Source: Dromaius novaehollandiae (taxonomy: Eukaryota; Chordata; Aves; Casuariiformes; Dromaiidae). Taken from it: 64,000 bases of DNA. Under the pieces are notes generated by a model, which worked only from the letters and a program-made list of their open reading frames with translations, had not been told where the DNA came from and did no database searches. The number at the start of each line of letters is the position of its first letter. Position 1 is the stretch's first letter. The position numbers and the translations under genes were made by a program. Below are positions 26,760-37,577 of the stretch, piece by piece. The stretch spans positions 34,554,501 to 34,618,500 of the forward strand of contig NC_088099.1 of NCBI RefSeq assembly GCF_036370855.1. Reading direction: 5' to 3'.

Positions 26760-27290
26760 TTGATCTGTAGCAGGAAAGCTGTTCTCTTCTGGGCTGCATT
26801 CAGAATGAACCAAAGCCTTTCCCCTGCCATAAACCCCTGTTTGGTCGCACCTGCGTGTCTAATGGGTTTGACTCTTGGTGCATGCCACGTTGCTGGCAGC
26901 TGCAGAATCGCCCTGGGCCTGGAGGGGGCTCATGCATTCAGCTCCTGGAGGCTCGATGGGCCACAGACTCCCTGTGTGGTACTTGCCAGGCTCGTTCTTC
27001 GGGGGCAGTTCCTCTGCTTCATACCCTGTCCTCTCCTAAGAGCTGCGGCTGTCCCTCCCTGCCTGTCCCATTCTGCAGAGTTGAGGTACCAGGCTAGCTT
27101 CTTCTCTGCCAGTGCTAATATTAGTGGTAATCTCTTGTCAGCAGGTGAAGTAAAGGCCAGTAAATTTGTAGCCTGTCATAGCTATGTACTTAGTGAATGT
27201 GAGTCAAAGCTCAACTCTTACTCCTTGCTGTGGAGTAACTTTAATAAAGTAAAAATGGGAAACATCTCCTTTGGCATTTTCTTGGTATAA
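26760..27290 (+). other. Longest open frame in the window (176 codons), coding status doubtful
   Basis: An ATG-initiated frame runs 176 codons through a local GC-rich patch (about 26,790-27,090) before entering AT-rich sequence. The translation starts MICSRKAVLFW and is Cys/Ala/Leu-rich in its first two thirds, with no domain, signal or repeat I recognise. An 80-codon frame overlaps it at 26,855-27,097. A GC-rich patch lowers stop-codon frequency, so the length alone is not convincing. An AATAAA occurs at 27,243-27,248, just before the frame ends. It could be an exon of a long non-coding RNA, a young lineage-specific gene, or chance. Confidence 0.25.
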
Positions 27291-30200
27291 TCTAAAGGTT
27301 TTGTTATCTTTTCTGTTGTTTAAAACAAACAAAATCTACTTAATTTCCACTTAACCTTTTAACTTTGTCTCTTGGGGAATTAGCACAAATTAAAAATGTT
27401 TAGTATTTGCTTTGGGGTAGATCAAAAATCACTTTCATACAAAAGAACTCTCTTTCTTATAAAGAGCAAGATTGAGTAAAGCTCATTTCATTAGTGTTCC
27501 ACAACATTCTTTTTATTAAGGATTAAGTGAGATTTTTTTTAGCCTTGTCAGTTAGAAAGAGAATAATGAAATATATAGAGAAGAGAAAGTGGTTGGTGCC
27601 ATGATGTGTGTAAATGTGTTACAATATTTTATGGTATTTCTCAGGTCGTATAAAGCTTGAAGAATTCTGTTTGTGAATTTGGTGCCTTGGGCTCTTTGGC
27701 AAAAAATTACCTTCGGTAGAATAAATCAAAAGATGCATCATTTCTTCTGTAGTGAAAAGTGAGCTTAAAAGTCCTTCTGTTTAACAGGCTGCTTGTGTAA
27801 CTATTTGCTTAGAAGGAAAAAATTGAACCTTGGAGAAATATTTTGATTTTTTTGGTAGTCTGTGATAATGAAAGCTGAAATTCTTTTCTAAATAGGCTTT
27901 TACATTACATATTCTTCTGATTCTCCCTGTGATTCTTTTTTCCTGTTTTTTAAATATTACAGAATCCATGATTTCATATTAGACAAAAATAAAGTTTAAA
28001 AACCGAGCAAAACCACAGCCTCTTGTAATTCAGAAGGAAGTTCAGTACCACAGATGAGTACGACTTTGTAACCTCTCCACTTACAACAGCGTATTTAGAA
28101 CTTAATGAACATGGTGTGCTTGTTTATATTATGGGATAAGTTTCCAAATAATAACATAAAATTTGTTTCCTATTCACATATGAAGCTAACAAGCTGCATT
28201 GTAGTGGAGGCTCTAGAATGAAGTGGTCATCTAAAATTTAATTTCGGGCTGAAAAACTGTATTCTATTCCTCATCATCAGTTTATCCCGCACTCTCCATT
28301 TTAATTATTTTTTGATGATCTTTCAAAATACAGCTGTCATGGGAATGTCAAATGAACACAAGTACATGATGTACTGATCCATTTAAGTTGAGGACTGACC
28401 TTCTTTATGTAAATTCATGTTCCATTTCAATTAAATATACCATCACACTACCCCTATATTCACAACAGCATCATAGAAAGTCACCACTGGCACAATTAGA
28501 CGATCCTGCTGAGTCCACTTACACTGAAACAGGACTCAGGACTAGGTGAAAATCATCAAGTGATAATAAATAAGCATATAGCTTCATTTGTTCATAATAT
28601 ATTGATTGGGGAAAAAGCTGCTGGAGAAACTCAATATGCCTGTATACTGTTGTCCCAGCTGGACAGATGCACTCAAGAGTCTTGTCATTACCATAATTAC
28701 AAAAGTAACCAGTTTTAAAAGAAAACCACAACCACTACGTAAATGGGTATGGCATTTAGCAGAGCAGTATCAGTTTGTTATTTATCAGCAGTTTCAGTTG
28801 CCTACATAAAGCAAAAACACCAGCAGAAAGGCTTGCTGTCCTAGGTATTTTTTTCTGTAGGTATATTTAATAATATAACTAAAAGAGCATTAGGCAGGCA
28901 ATCCCAGATGGAGAATGAAATAATATATAGAGACATAATCATATCTGCCAGAAGTAGTTTATTCTAGTGGCATATAAGCCCAGTATTAAGTCAGATTCAC
29001 GTAGATCTGTTAGAAATGTTTCAAGCATGAATTAGAAAACTTCTGATGCCCCCAAGGTAAACAAAATTGTTGACAGTGCAAGTTGCCCTCTTAGAACAGC
29101 TTTAGAAGAGGGTGAAGTGGTGGTAGCAGTGGGAAAACAATATGTTATAATTGAGGCAGGATATTGTTCAGGTTTACAGCATTCCTCTCAATTTCTAGTG
29201 GGCATGTTGCAACTATTTTTGTTGTGAAATAACAGTTGATGGCTTCAAAATAATGCAGCTGGGTAAAAAAGTTTGCTGTAGGCTTGCTTTTATGTGTTTG
29301 TGGCTGTATCAAGAAGAATCACTTTGAACACAGCACTTTCTTCAGAAGAAGAATAATTCTACCATCCTTTTAAAATTTTCCCATTTCTTCCCATGCTTGG
29401 ATCCCTATTATAGGGAGGGGAAAAAAGGGTGGGGAAGGAGACAGCCACTGCCAAACTCTGCAATGACACGGTGTACGCTAACTATTTGGGGAAAAGGAGA
29501 TAATCCACAAAACCCTTCATAATGAAAAGGATATTGCAATCTAGGAGTTGACAGGCACAGTTTCCTGTTATGGGGGAGGGAGAGGGGGAAAGCATGTGCA
29601 AGTTTTTTTTAATGTTTGTAATTGGCAGCTGTTTATGTAGATAGTGGGTTTTTTAAATTGTGGATAAGTAGGACAAAGAGGAAAACAGAAAACTTTCTCA
29701 GGTGAAAGACTTAGGACTGAGGGATGGAAGGACTTTCTTAGGTGTTCTCCCCTTTCTCAAGGAGAGAACATTATGAAAAATATCATTATTTTCCTTCTTA
29801 CTATGTAAATGTTCATATGTACATGTATGTATATGAGAGATTGCCTGCACTCTGAAGGCCATCTATCCCTGATATAGTTTATGGCTGCCTAACAAAATTG
29901 GTCATGAAAGAGCTCTCAGCAGCTTTTGATGTTTGTGGGAGTGGCAATAGCAAAATACCAGAGACAGCCTGCCTTTGGGTTCTTATCATATGCCCAGAGC
30001 AGGGGAGTTTGGGCAATCCTATATGCACCCTTGCTAATGCTGATGTTGCATGGTGTAACTATGTGAATGCCCATCAGGTGTGCTCTGGGCTGCCAGTCGC
30101 ACAGCTGAGCCTGATCTGTCTCCGCAGCTCGCAAAGATCTGATAAATGTGACCCACCTGTGTAGGTGCGAGCTAAGTGCAATCTTATAATAGTAGAGCTA

Positions 30201-30595
30201 TGTTAGCAAGTTATAATTTTAACTCAGGCTTTCTTTTTGGGTCAGTAGTGTCCATTACAGATTTAGAGGCACCTCTTTATGGTTTTGTAGGCAGCCTACA
30301 AGGAAAAGTTATGCAGTGAGCTATCTGAAAATACATCAGCAGAATGGCTTTGCTAGTTCTCATTCGTGTTAATGCAATCCATATTATTCCATTTACATTC
30401 TGGTAGTACTTGAAGTCTGAATCAGAAGGTGGATTTTCCAAGGTGCCAGATAAATCTGCACTAAAAATCAGGCCTTGTCCCAGTGTCTTACTCTTCCATA
30501 ACAACGTAGGTGTAATACAGAAAGTAAACTTGTAATTGGTAAAATACTTTGGTGATGGAAACTTTATGACATGGATCTGAGTAGTTATGGGATTT
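27291..30595. other. Non-coding stretch, nothing firmly recognised
   Basis: No gene or repeat family is assigned. The part at about 29,890-30,170 is less AT-rich and holds an 88-codon open frame on the plus strand and a 72-codon frame on the minus strand, neither with a domain; it could be a conserved non-coding element but this cannot be judged here. Confidence 0.45.
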
Positions 30596-30623
30596 GGGCG
30601 CAGCTTTGTATGCGCCCTTTTTT
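30596..30623 (+). other. GC hairpin followed by T6
   Basis: GGGCGCA (30,596-30,602) pairs perfectly with TGCGCCC (30,611-30,617) around an 8-base loop, and six T follow at once (30,618-30,623). The shape is that of a bacterial intrinsic terminator, but this is vertebrate DNA and no RNA gene ends here, so it is most likely coincidence. Confidence 0.4.
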
Positions 30624-33600
30624 GGTATAGGAAACTTAAAAAAAGTTATAACCCTTCAGGAAGTGTGCGTCTGTATGCATAAGGAAGCCCTTAGTACAAT
30701 ACTTAAGAGCTTCTTTTGTAAAACTGTATATTGTGTTACCTTTAAAGGTGTTACTGTGTTATGTGAACCAAATATATGCTCAGTCTGTATTTTTTACAAT
30801 GGTATTTCCCTTTTGGGATTTATTTGACGTTTATAATAGTACTTGTTAATTTTTTTCCTTTGCTGTTGGTAGTGAGGAAGGTTTTATGGAGAAAATCTTA
30901 CTGTTTCTGTGGTTATGTCATCCACCTTTGCTTTCTCTGATCTGTCTCATTCCTCCCACTATAGTCAGCATCCCTGCTCCTGCTGATACAAGCTGTTGTC
31001 CCAGTCTGCTCCAACCTTCCTTTCTTTCTCTCTCTCCTTTTTTTTTGTTTTTTGTTTTCCTGAGCCTTCTTGTTTATTCCAAATCCACCAAAATTGTTCT
31101 AGTCTCCTTGTGACTGGCTGCAACTATAATTGGTTTTCGTGCCCTGCATGTTACTTACTTTTTTAAGGGGTTTTATGCTTCCTGTTTTCTCAGTGAACCC
31201 CTGAACAGTTGGTGTTTCGTGATGAGATGTCTGTGCTGACTTGGTGGCAGTTTCTTTTTCTCCCACCTGCACTGCCATTTTTTTCTCTTGCCATTCTAAC
31301 CATTATGATTCTGTTTTGTTAATTTTTCTTTTCAGTTGACAGATGCTCACTTATGTAATTTTTCTTCCCCTCATCTCTGTCCCATGCACCTGCCACACTT
31401 GTTTTGCTCTGCCTTTTATTTGACTGCCTAGATGGAAACAAGGCATACACGTGCACATATTTTATGCACACTTTTTTTTTTTCCTCTGCTTCCCTAATGA
31501 CTTGTGATACTATGTCCAATTTCAACCACATCTGAGAGGGGCAAAGTTCTTTGGGAGAATTAAGCTCCTATTCGTTTTGTGAAAACAAGCAGCGGTGAAA
31601 GAGAGATTCTGTGAGGGTTTTCATGTGTGTGTTATTGGACTGTAGAGAATCCATGCTGCAGAGAACACTTTTTAAAATACTCTAAGGAGAGACTTTCAAG
31701 TAGAGCTCATACTCATGATGCAGATCCATGGGAAATCAAGTTGCATTCATTTATGTTTTGGTCTCCAATTTCTATTACTTTAACAGAAAGCACACTTTTG
31801 AGAAGTTTCACTAATGCATGCATTTCTCAGGTGTTAGCGTATACTAACTTGCGTACATTGAACTTGACAAATCTTCCATTGCAATTTTACCTAAATACTG
31901 CAATATACATACCTGTTTAAAAAAAATTAGTTTACTATGAATGAATATAGGGTGTCATCACTTGAATTTGCTCTGGAGACTTGTTATCTTGACAGAGTTG
32001 TATTTCTGTCTCTTTTGTATGCACCAGAGAGCTGCTTTTGAGAACCTTTTTGTTTTCTCCTTTTTTGGACTTCACAAGCTGGTGTTGCGCAATTTTCTAA
32101 ATCTTGCACATACTTAAGCAGTCTGTATAATGTATTTTTTTGTCTGCATTTACCATATGAGTTTATTTTTAGTCTTCATTCATTCAAAAGATGCTGGTTG
32201 AATGCAGGCTTTTTTCGTTTGACTTTATCTTTCTTGCCAAAGATTATTGTACTAAGACTGTCAATGGAAATGTATGAAACAGGAAAAACTCTACAGCAGC
32301 AAAGGCTGTTGTAATCCTTTTGGTGTGGCCATTTCACAGGCAATAAGAGGTTTGAGGGGAAAAATAAGTTCACAGTTCAGTCTCTAATTGTGGATAATTC
32401 ATGTTTTGTTTCTGAGATGTGTTAAAGGAATAACTTCTGTTTTAATATAGATTTCCTGACATGAGGATGAGTATTGGTATAGGTGACAGAATCTATTTGG
32501 ACTGTTGCATTTCTGATTTAAAGCTTTTCAGAGCAGTTCAGTTACTCTGAGTGTTTCTGATGTGTCAATTCTATTCTTGCTTTACCCCATCCAGGTGAAA
32601 TTCTCTTTATCTTCCATTAGTTTCAGTAACAGTTGTCTACTCCCACCCTAGTACCTGAGCTGTAACAAAAGCCATCAGTGTAAGGGTATGCAATGAAAGG
32701 GCTGCACAGGTCAGTGCTTTTGCAAATGGTGGAGAGGATGCCTGGCAGAGGGTGTAATATGTATGAGAGGCAAACCTTATCCCTCAGCTACAGATCACTG
32801 CTGCTAGACCTTGGTGTTGTTAAATGCTCTGTCTTGCTCCTCTTCCTTCTCCCCCTATGTCTTGACATGAAATGAGAATACCTTTCTTGCAACATTTCCT
32901 GCCTCATGAGGTTTCCTACCTGCCATTTCAGGCAAGAATGAATAGTTTGCCACAGCATGTGTGGTAATACATTTGGCTGTTACTTGCTGCCTCTCCCAGT
33001 CCGTAGCTGAAACCCCGGCCTAACTGCAGTGTTTGCTCTGTTAACTGCTTCCCTTAGCACTGCCTCTTTGGTAGAAGATAATCCTTCATTGCTGCAGGTG
33101 GAGCCATTTTAGCTGAGGTGAAGCAGTGGATCCTGTTAGCAATTAGGTATCTCCTGCTTTCTGAGTTGTCACTAAAATCATAAGGGTTCTTTACATGTGA
33201 TGCTAGAATGCTTTCTGAAATCAGAAAATTGATTGAATATGTTCTTCAGAATGATTGTGCTGGAGAGAGACAGATAGAGATGTCCCTGAGTGACCAGTCT
33301 TGCCTTACTCGGCTTCCAGTATAACTGAAAGAGCTGCTTCCCCTGACTTCCCAGGTTGAATACCTGAACATAACTATAGTTAGGATTTTTTTCTATGGAA
33401 AAGAAACCCCCTCCAAAAAAAGGCTTAAAAAAGGGGGGTGGGGTGGGGATTGATAGCACCTGACAATGGGACTTCAGAATCTCTGAGGTGTGTTTAAAGA
33501 CTCTTCAATGAATGATTTTAATTTCTATCATTGTTGACTACTACATATCTTAAAGTTGCCTCTAAGCCTACCAGGTTGGCTTAGTTTAAATCATACATGC

Positions 33601-35813
33601 AGTGCAAAGCATTTCTAACATGGTCTGAAAGACTCATGGAGGAGGAGTTCCAGGTCTGGGTTATGTAAGGAAGGAGGAGGAAGGTCTGGCCAGTGCAACT
33701 CCAAAGAGGAGGACTTACAGGTATAATAGAATTTACTGTAAGCAGCTTTTAAAGATTTGTATGGAACCTAGCTGTAATTTTATGAGCCTGTTTTATCCAG
33801 ATGAGCTGAATCATCACTGGCATAGTCCTATAGAAGGAAAAAATATGTGGAACAAAGGACTTAATAGCATAGCAAGACTCATGTTTATGACAGCCTCTGA
33901 AAAATGTGTTTCTGTAGCCAGTCAAAATAAAATTCCAAAGCTAAGCTGTCTGAGATACATGCACATACAATAATAATTTGAGTTGGAGAGTGTCATAAAC
34001 AGGCAATACAACTTTGGCTACCACATGAGAGAAATTCTTTTAATCTGTAGTGCAGATCCTAGAAGTTGTATAATGAATGTGAAGAAGGAATATAAGATAA
34101 TTGTGTAACTTAAAATTACTGTGGAGGAAATTAGAATATTTTTAAGTTACTGCATAGTGCAAAATGGTCTTCATCCATGAGAACAAAAATTTATAGAATG
34201 TTTACATAAGAGTTGCCAGCAGGAGGCCAGGAAGAAAATCTATGCATTGATCTCTGGATCTGTCACTTTCAGCAATTCCTTTTACAGTCATGGTAGATTT
34301 GTTAATAGATCCTCTTTCTTTTTCCAGAGGGAACATGATTCTTTCAAGGTTGTCCTACAACATCTAGCTGAGTTTCAGAGACCTAACAGAAGCAAAAAAT
34401 TTGCAGTTAATAGACCGCAGCGAAGAGTGAATCAGTCTGTTTTGTGGTGTGTCCTCTGTAGTTAGCTTGTGAAAGCTTTCACAGCTTATGGAAGTAAAGC
34501 ATAGAATTTACCAGACAATGATCAGCTATAGCATGCTGTGTTTTTCCACAAAGAATAAAACTTTGATTCACAACAAGTTATCACAACAATAAATAGATCA
34601 ATATTCCAGTATCCCATATTCTTCCACCAAGTAGTATGGTGGAGACCTAGCAGGTTGACAACAACATATCATTTTTTTTGCCAATCAACAACTAGCTACA
34701 ACTAACTTCTCACTGTTAGGGCAAGCTATAGCACTGATGCATTGTCATCCCCAGTGATCTATTGGGACACAAAGTTGACCCACCAGGAGAATTGCTGGGA
34801 AGGGCAGGCATAATAAACTAGCTCTCTACAGGCTTGGAAGGCCACCTCCATGCAACTAACTACAGGTACGCGGTCTACCCAGATTTAAGAGCTATATGAC
34901 TAGGATGAGCTAGTTTGTGGTAGGGATTGCAGAGGGAAGAGTGGTTTAGAGTGCTAAGCAGCAATAAAGTTATGAAGACCCACCGAAGGAGGTCAACTGC
35001 ATTTCACAGGTACCCTAAACTAATTCCTGTTTTTGAAGGAATCATTTTTGTCCTACACTGCAATAAGCAAACCCCTGTTTAGGCCTTGATACAACTTAAG
35101 CTAAGCATGCTACAGCAACATTGGTCCAGCTGTGGATGGAATTTGACTAGTAAAATGGAAGAATCCCAGAGTGTTGAGGAGGACTAAGCTACAGCAAATT
35201 CCTCCATGTTCTTCATCAAGTGCACCAGAGGTACCGTGAGGTACTACCGTGTTGTCTTCAGGTATTACTTTCTCAGAAAGAAACACACTGACTCTATGTT
35301 GGGTAACTAAGGAAACAAGTTTCCTGCAAAAAACAAGTTGTCAAATCATAGTTGATAACTCTCAGATTTTTAAAATGTTTGTTATAGGTACATATAATTT
35401 GAAAGCATGTCAGTGTCAGCACTGTCACAGCATTGTGGTTTGAGAGACAACTGGATTGAGGCTTAAGGGTTGGATGGTGGTATATAGTTGCAAGGCTGAA
35501 GAAAAGAAGTAGAAAATCATTCTATCCAGATGAAGCAGCTCATTGTACATGGAAACATCTTTGCAGCCTGTGACTTACAACCCTGTTTTTTGTATGTTGA
35601 CTAGCTTTTGTGTCAGGTACATAGGAAAATGATATGGTTCTACACAGTGTGCAAAGTGTAAGTAAAACTCAAGGGAAATCTAAGGGCTGTGACATGTGAA
35701 CAAAGTATGTGTTGGTCATTCCACAATAAAAAAAAATATGAATGGAACAATTGTCTTTTGGTAAATGCAAGGTCATCTGAAGCCAGTTATCCTTCAGTAC
35801 AAAAGAAGGTGCT
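30624..35813. other. Non-coding stretch, nothing firmly recognised
   Basis: No gene is recognised. A G-rich patch (33,433-33,448: G6, G4, G4 separated by T) is close to quadruplex-capable. The part at about 34,500-35,250 has recurring GCTA/TAGC-rich words and may be a decayed mobile element, but I found neither terminal repeats nor a family match. Confidence 0.45.
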
Positions 35814-35886
35814 GCCCGGCTAGCTCAGTTGGTAGAGCATGAGACCCTTAATCTCAGGGTCGTGGGTTCGAACCCCACGTCGGGCA
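35814..35886 (+). tRNA. tRNA-Lys (CTT)-like sequence, probably a retrocopied pseudogene
   Basis: A complete 73-base cloverleaf can be read. The acceptor stem GCCCGGC / GTCGGGC pairs with one G-U. The D arm is GCTC/GAGC. The anticodon stem TGAGA/TCTCA encloses loop CCCTTAA with anticodon CTT at 35,847-35,849. The T arm GTGGG/CCCAC encloses TTCGAAC. The internal Pol III promoter is intact: A box TAGCTCAGTTGG and B box GGTTCGAACCC. Points against a working gene are that no T4 terminator follows until about 36,814, that position 33 is C where most elongator tRNAs have T (some lysine isodecoders may share this), and that the discriminator is A. The tRNA ends with ACC and runs straight into CR1 sequence, suggesting it was copied from a mature tRNA together with CR1. 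Confidence 0.8.
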
Positions 35887-37577
35887 CCCAAAATTCTTAT
35901 ACAAGCCCAAGAACAGTGCATCCCAATGAGCAAGAAGTCAAACAAAGGGGCAGTTAATGGGTATCTGTTTGCCAGGGAGGAGGAGCTCCTGGCAAAACTC
36001 AAGAGTAAGAAGGAAGTATACAAAAGGTAGAAGCAAGGACAGGTAGCCTCAGAGGAATATAGGGATGTCTGAGCATGCAGGGATGGGGCTAGGATGGCCA
36101 AGGCCCATCTGGAGTTTAATTTGGTGAGAGATGCCAAGGATAACAAGAAGGGCTTCTATAAATACATGGGTAACAAAAGGAAGACTAGGCAAAATGTGGG
36201 CCTTGCTGTGGAGCAGGGGCCCTGGTGACAAAGGACACAGAAAAGGCTGAGGTACTAAATAAATGCCTCTTTGTGTCAGTCTTTGCTGGTAAGACCTGCC
36301 CTGCTCTCAGGAATCCCAGGCCCTGGATACCAGGGGGAAGGAGAAAGGAAGACTTTCCCTTGGTAGAGGAGAATTGAGTTAGGGATCACTTAAGTAAACT
36401 GGGCATACCCAAGTCTATGGGCCCTGATGGAATCCACCTATGAGTGCTGAGGGAGCTGGCTGATGTCATTACAAGGCCACTTTAAATCACCTTTGGAAGG
36501 TCATGGTGATCAGGAGATGTGCCTGAGGACTGAAAGAAGGAAACGTCATTCCAGTCCTCAAAAAGAGCAAGAAGAGGACCCTGGGAGGCTTGTCAGCCTC
36601 ACCTCAAACCCTGGAAAGGTGATGGAATAGTTCATCCTGGATACCATTTCCAAGCACATGAAGGACAAGAAAGTGATCAGGAGTAGTTAGCATGGATTCA
36701 CAATAGAGAGGTCATTCTTAATCAACCATCATAGCCTTCTATGATGGAATGACTGGCTTGGTAGATGAGGGAAGAGCAGTGGATGTTATCTACCTTGACT
36801 TCAGTAAGGCTTTTGACACTGTCTCTCATAACATCCTCACAGCAAGCTGATGAAGTGAGGGCTGGATGAGTGGGCAGTGGGGTGGATTAAAAACTGTCTG
36901 AACGGCAGAGGGTTGTGATCAGTGGTGCAAAGTCTAGTTGGAGGCCAGTAACTAGCAGTGTCCCCCAGAGGTGAATACTGGCTCCAATCTTGCTCAATTT
37001 ATTCATCAGTGACCTGGGTGATAGGACAGAGTGCACTTCTGGCAGGTTTGCTGATGATCCAAAACTGGGAGGACTGGCTGATACACCAGAGGACTGTGCT
37101 GCCGTTCAGAGGGATCTCAGTAGGCTGGAGAGCTGGGCAGAGGGAACCTCAAGAAGTTCAACAAGGGGAAGTGCAGAGCCCTGCACCTAGGGAGGAATAA
37201 CCCCATACACCAGTACGGGCTGGGGGCTGACTTGCTGGAAAGCAATACATATAAATATCTGAAGGGAGGGCATAAAAAGGACAGAGCCAGACCCTTTTCA
37301 GTGGTGCCCATTGACAGGATGAGAGGCAGTGGGCACAAACTGAAATGCAGGAAACTTCATTTGAACACAAGAAAACACTACTTTACTGTGAGAGTGGTTG
37401 AACACTGGAACAGGTTGCCCGGAGAGGTTGTGAAGTCTCCATCCTTGGAGATATTCAAAAGCCGTCTGGACAGGGTCCTGGGCAACCTCCTGTAGGTGAC
37501 CTGCTTGAGCAGAGGGGTTGGACTAGATGATCTCCAAAGGTCCCTTCCAACCTCAACAGTTCCATTTGATTCTGTGT
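35887..37577 (+). mobile_element. CR1 LINE, 5'-truncated and internally deleted, joined to the tRNA
   Basis: This copy starts in the linker between endonuclease and reverse transcriptase of CR1 ORF2. RT motif A ([13 protein letters not shown]) is readable at about 36,791-36,829 and the FADD box at 37,047-37,058. At about 37,243 the reading jumps from the segment after the RT palm directly to YKYLKGG near the C-terminus; from knowledge of the family I estimate about 110-120 codons are missing. The C-terminal part is readable to about 37,495, followed by the typical 3' end GGTTGGACTAGATGATCTCC and a single ATTCTGTG (37,569-37,576). Several stops and frameshifts (for example TGA near 36,069) make it inactive. 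It is much less diverged than the other CR1 copies here. No clear target-site duplication is seen, which is usual for CR1. Confidence 0.95.

Noticed and set aside
34500-35250. Possible LTR or DNA transposon
   Set aside because: Recurring GCTA-type words were noted, but no terminal inverted or direct repeats, target duplication or family match could be found by eye.
35820-36146. Open frames overlapping the tRNA and the start of the CR1, including minus-strand shadows
   Set aside because: The plus-strand frames are remnants of CR1 ORF2 or run through the tRNA; the minus-strand frames are its antisense.
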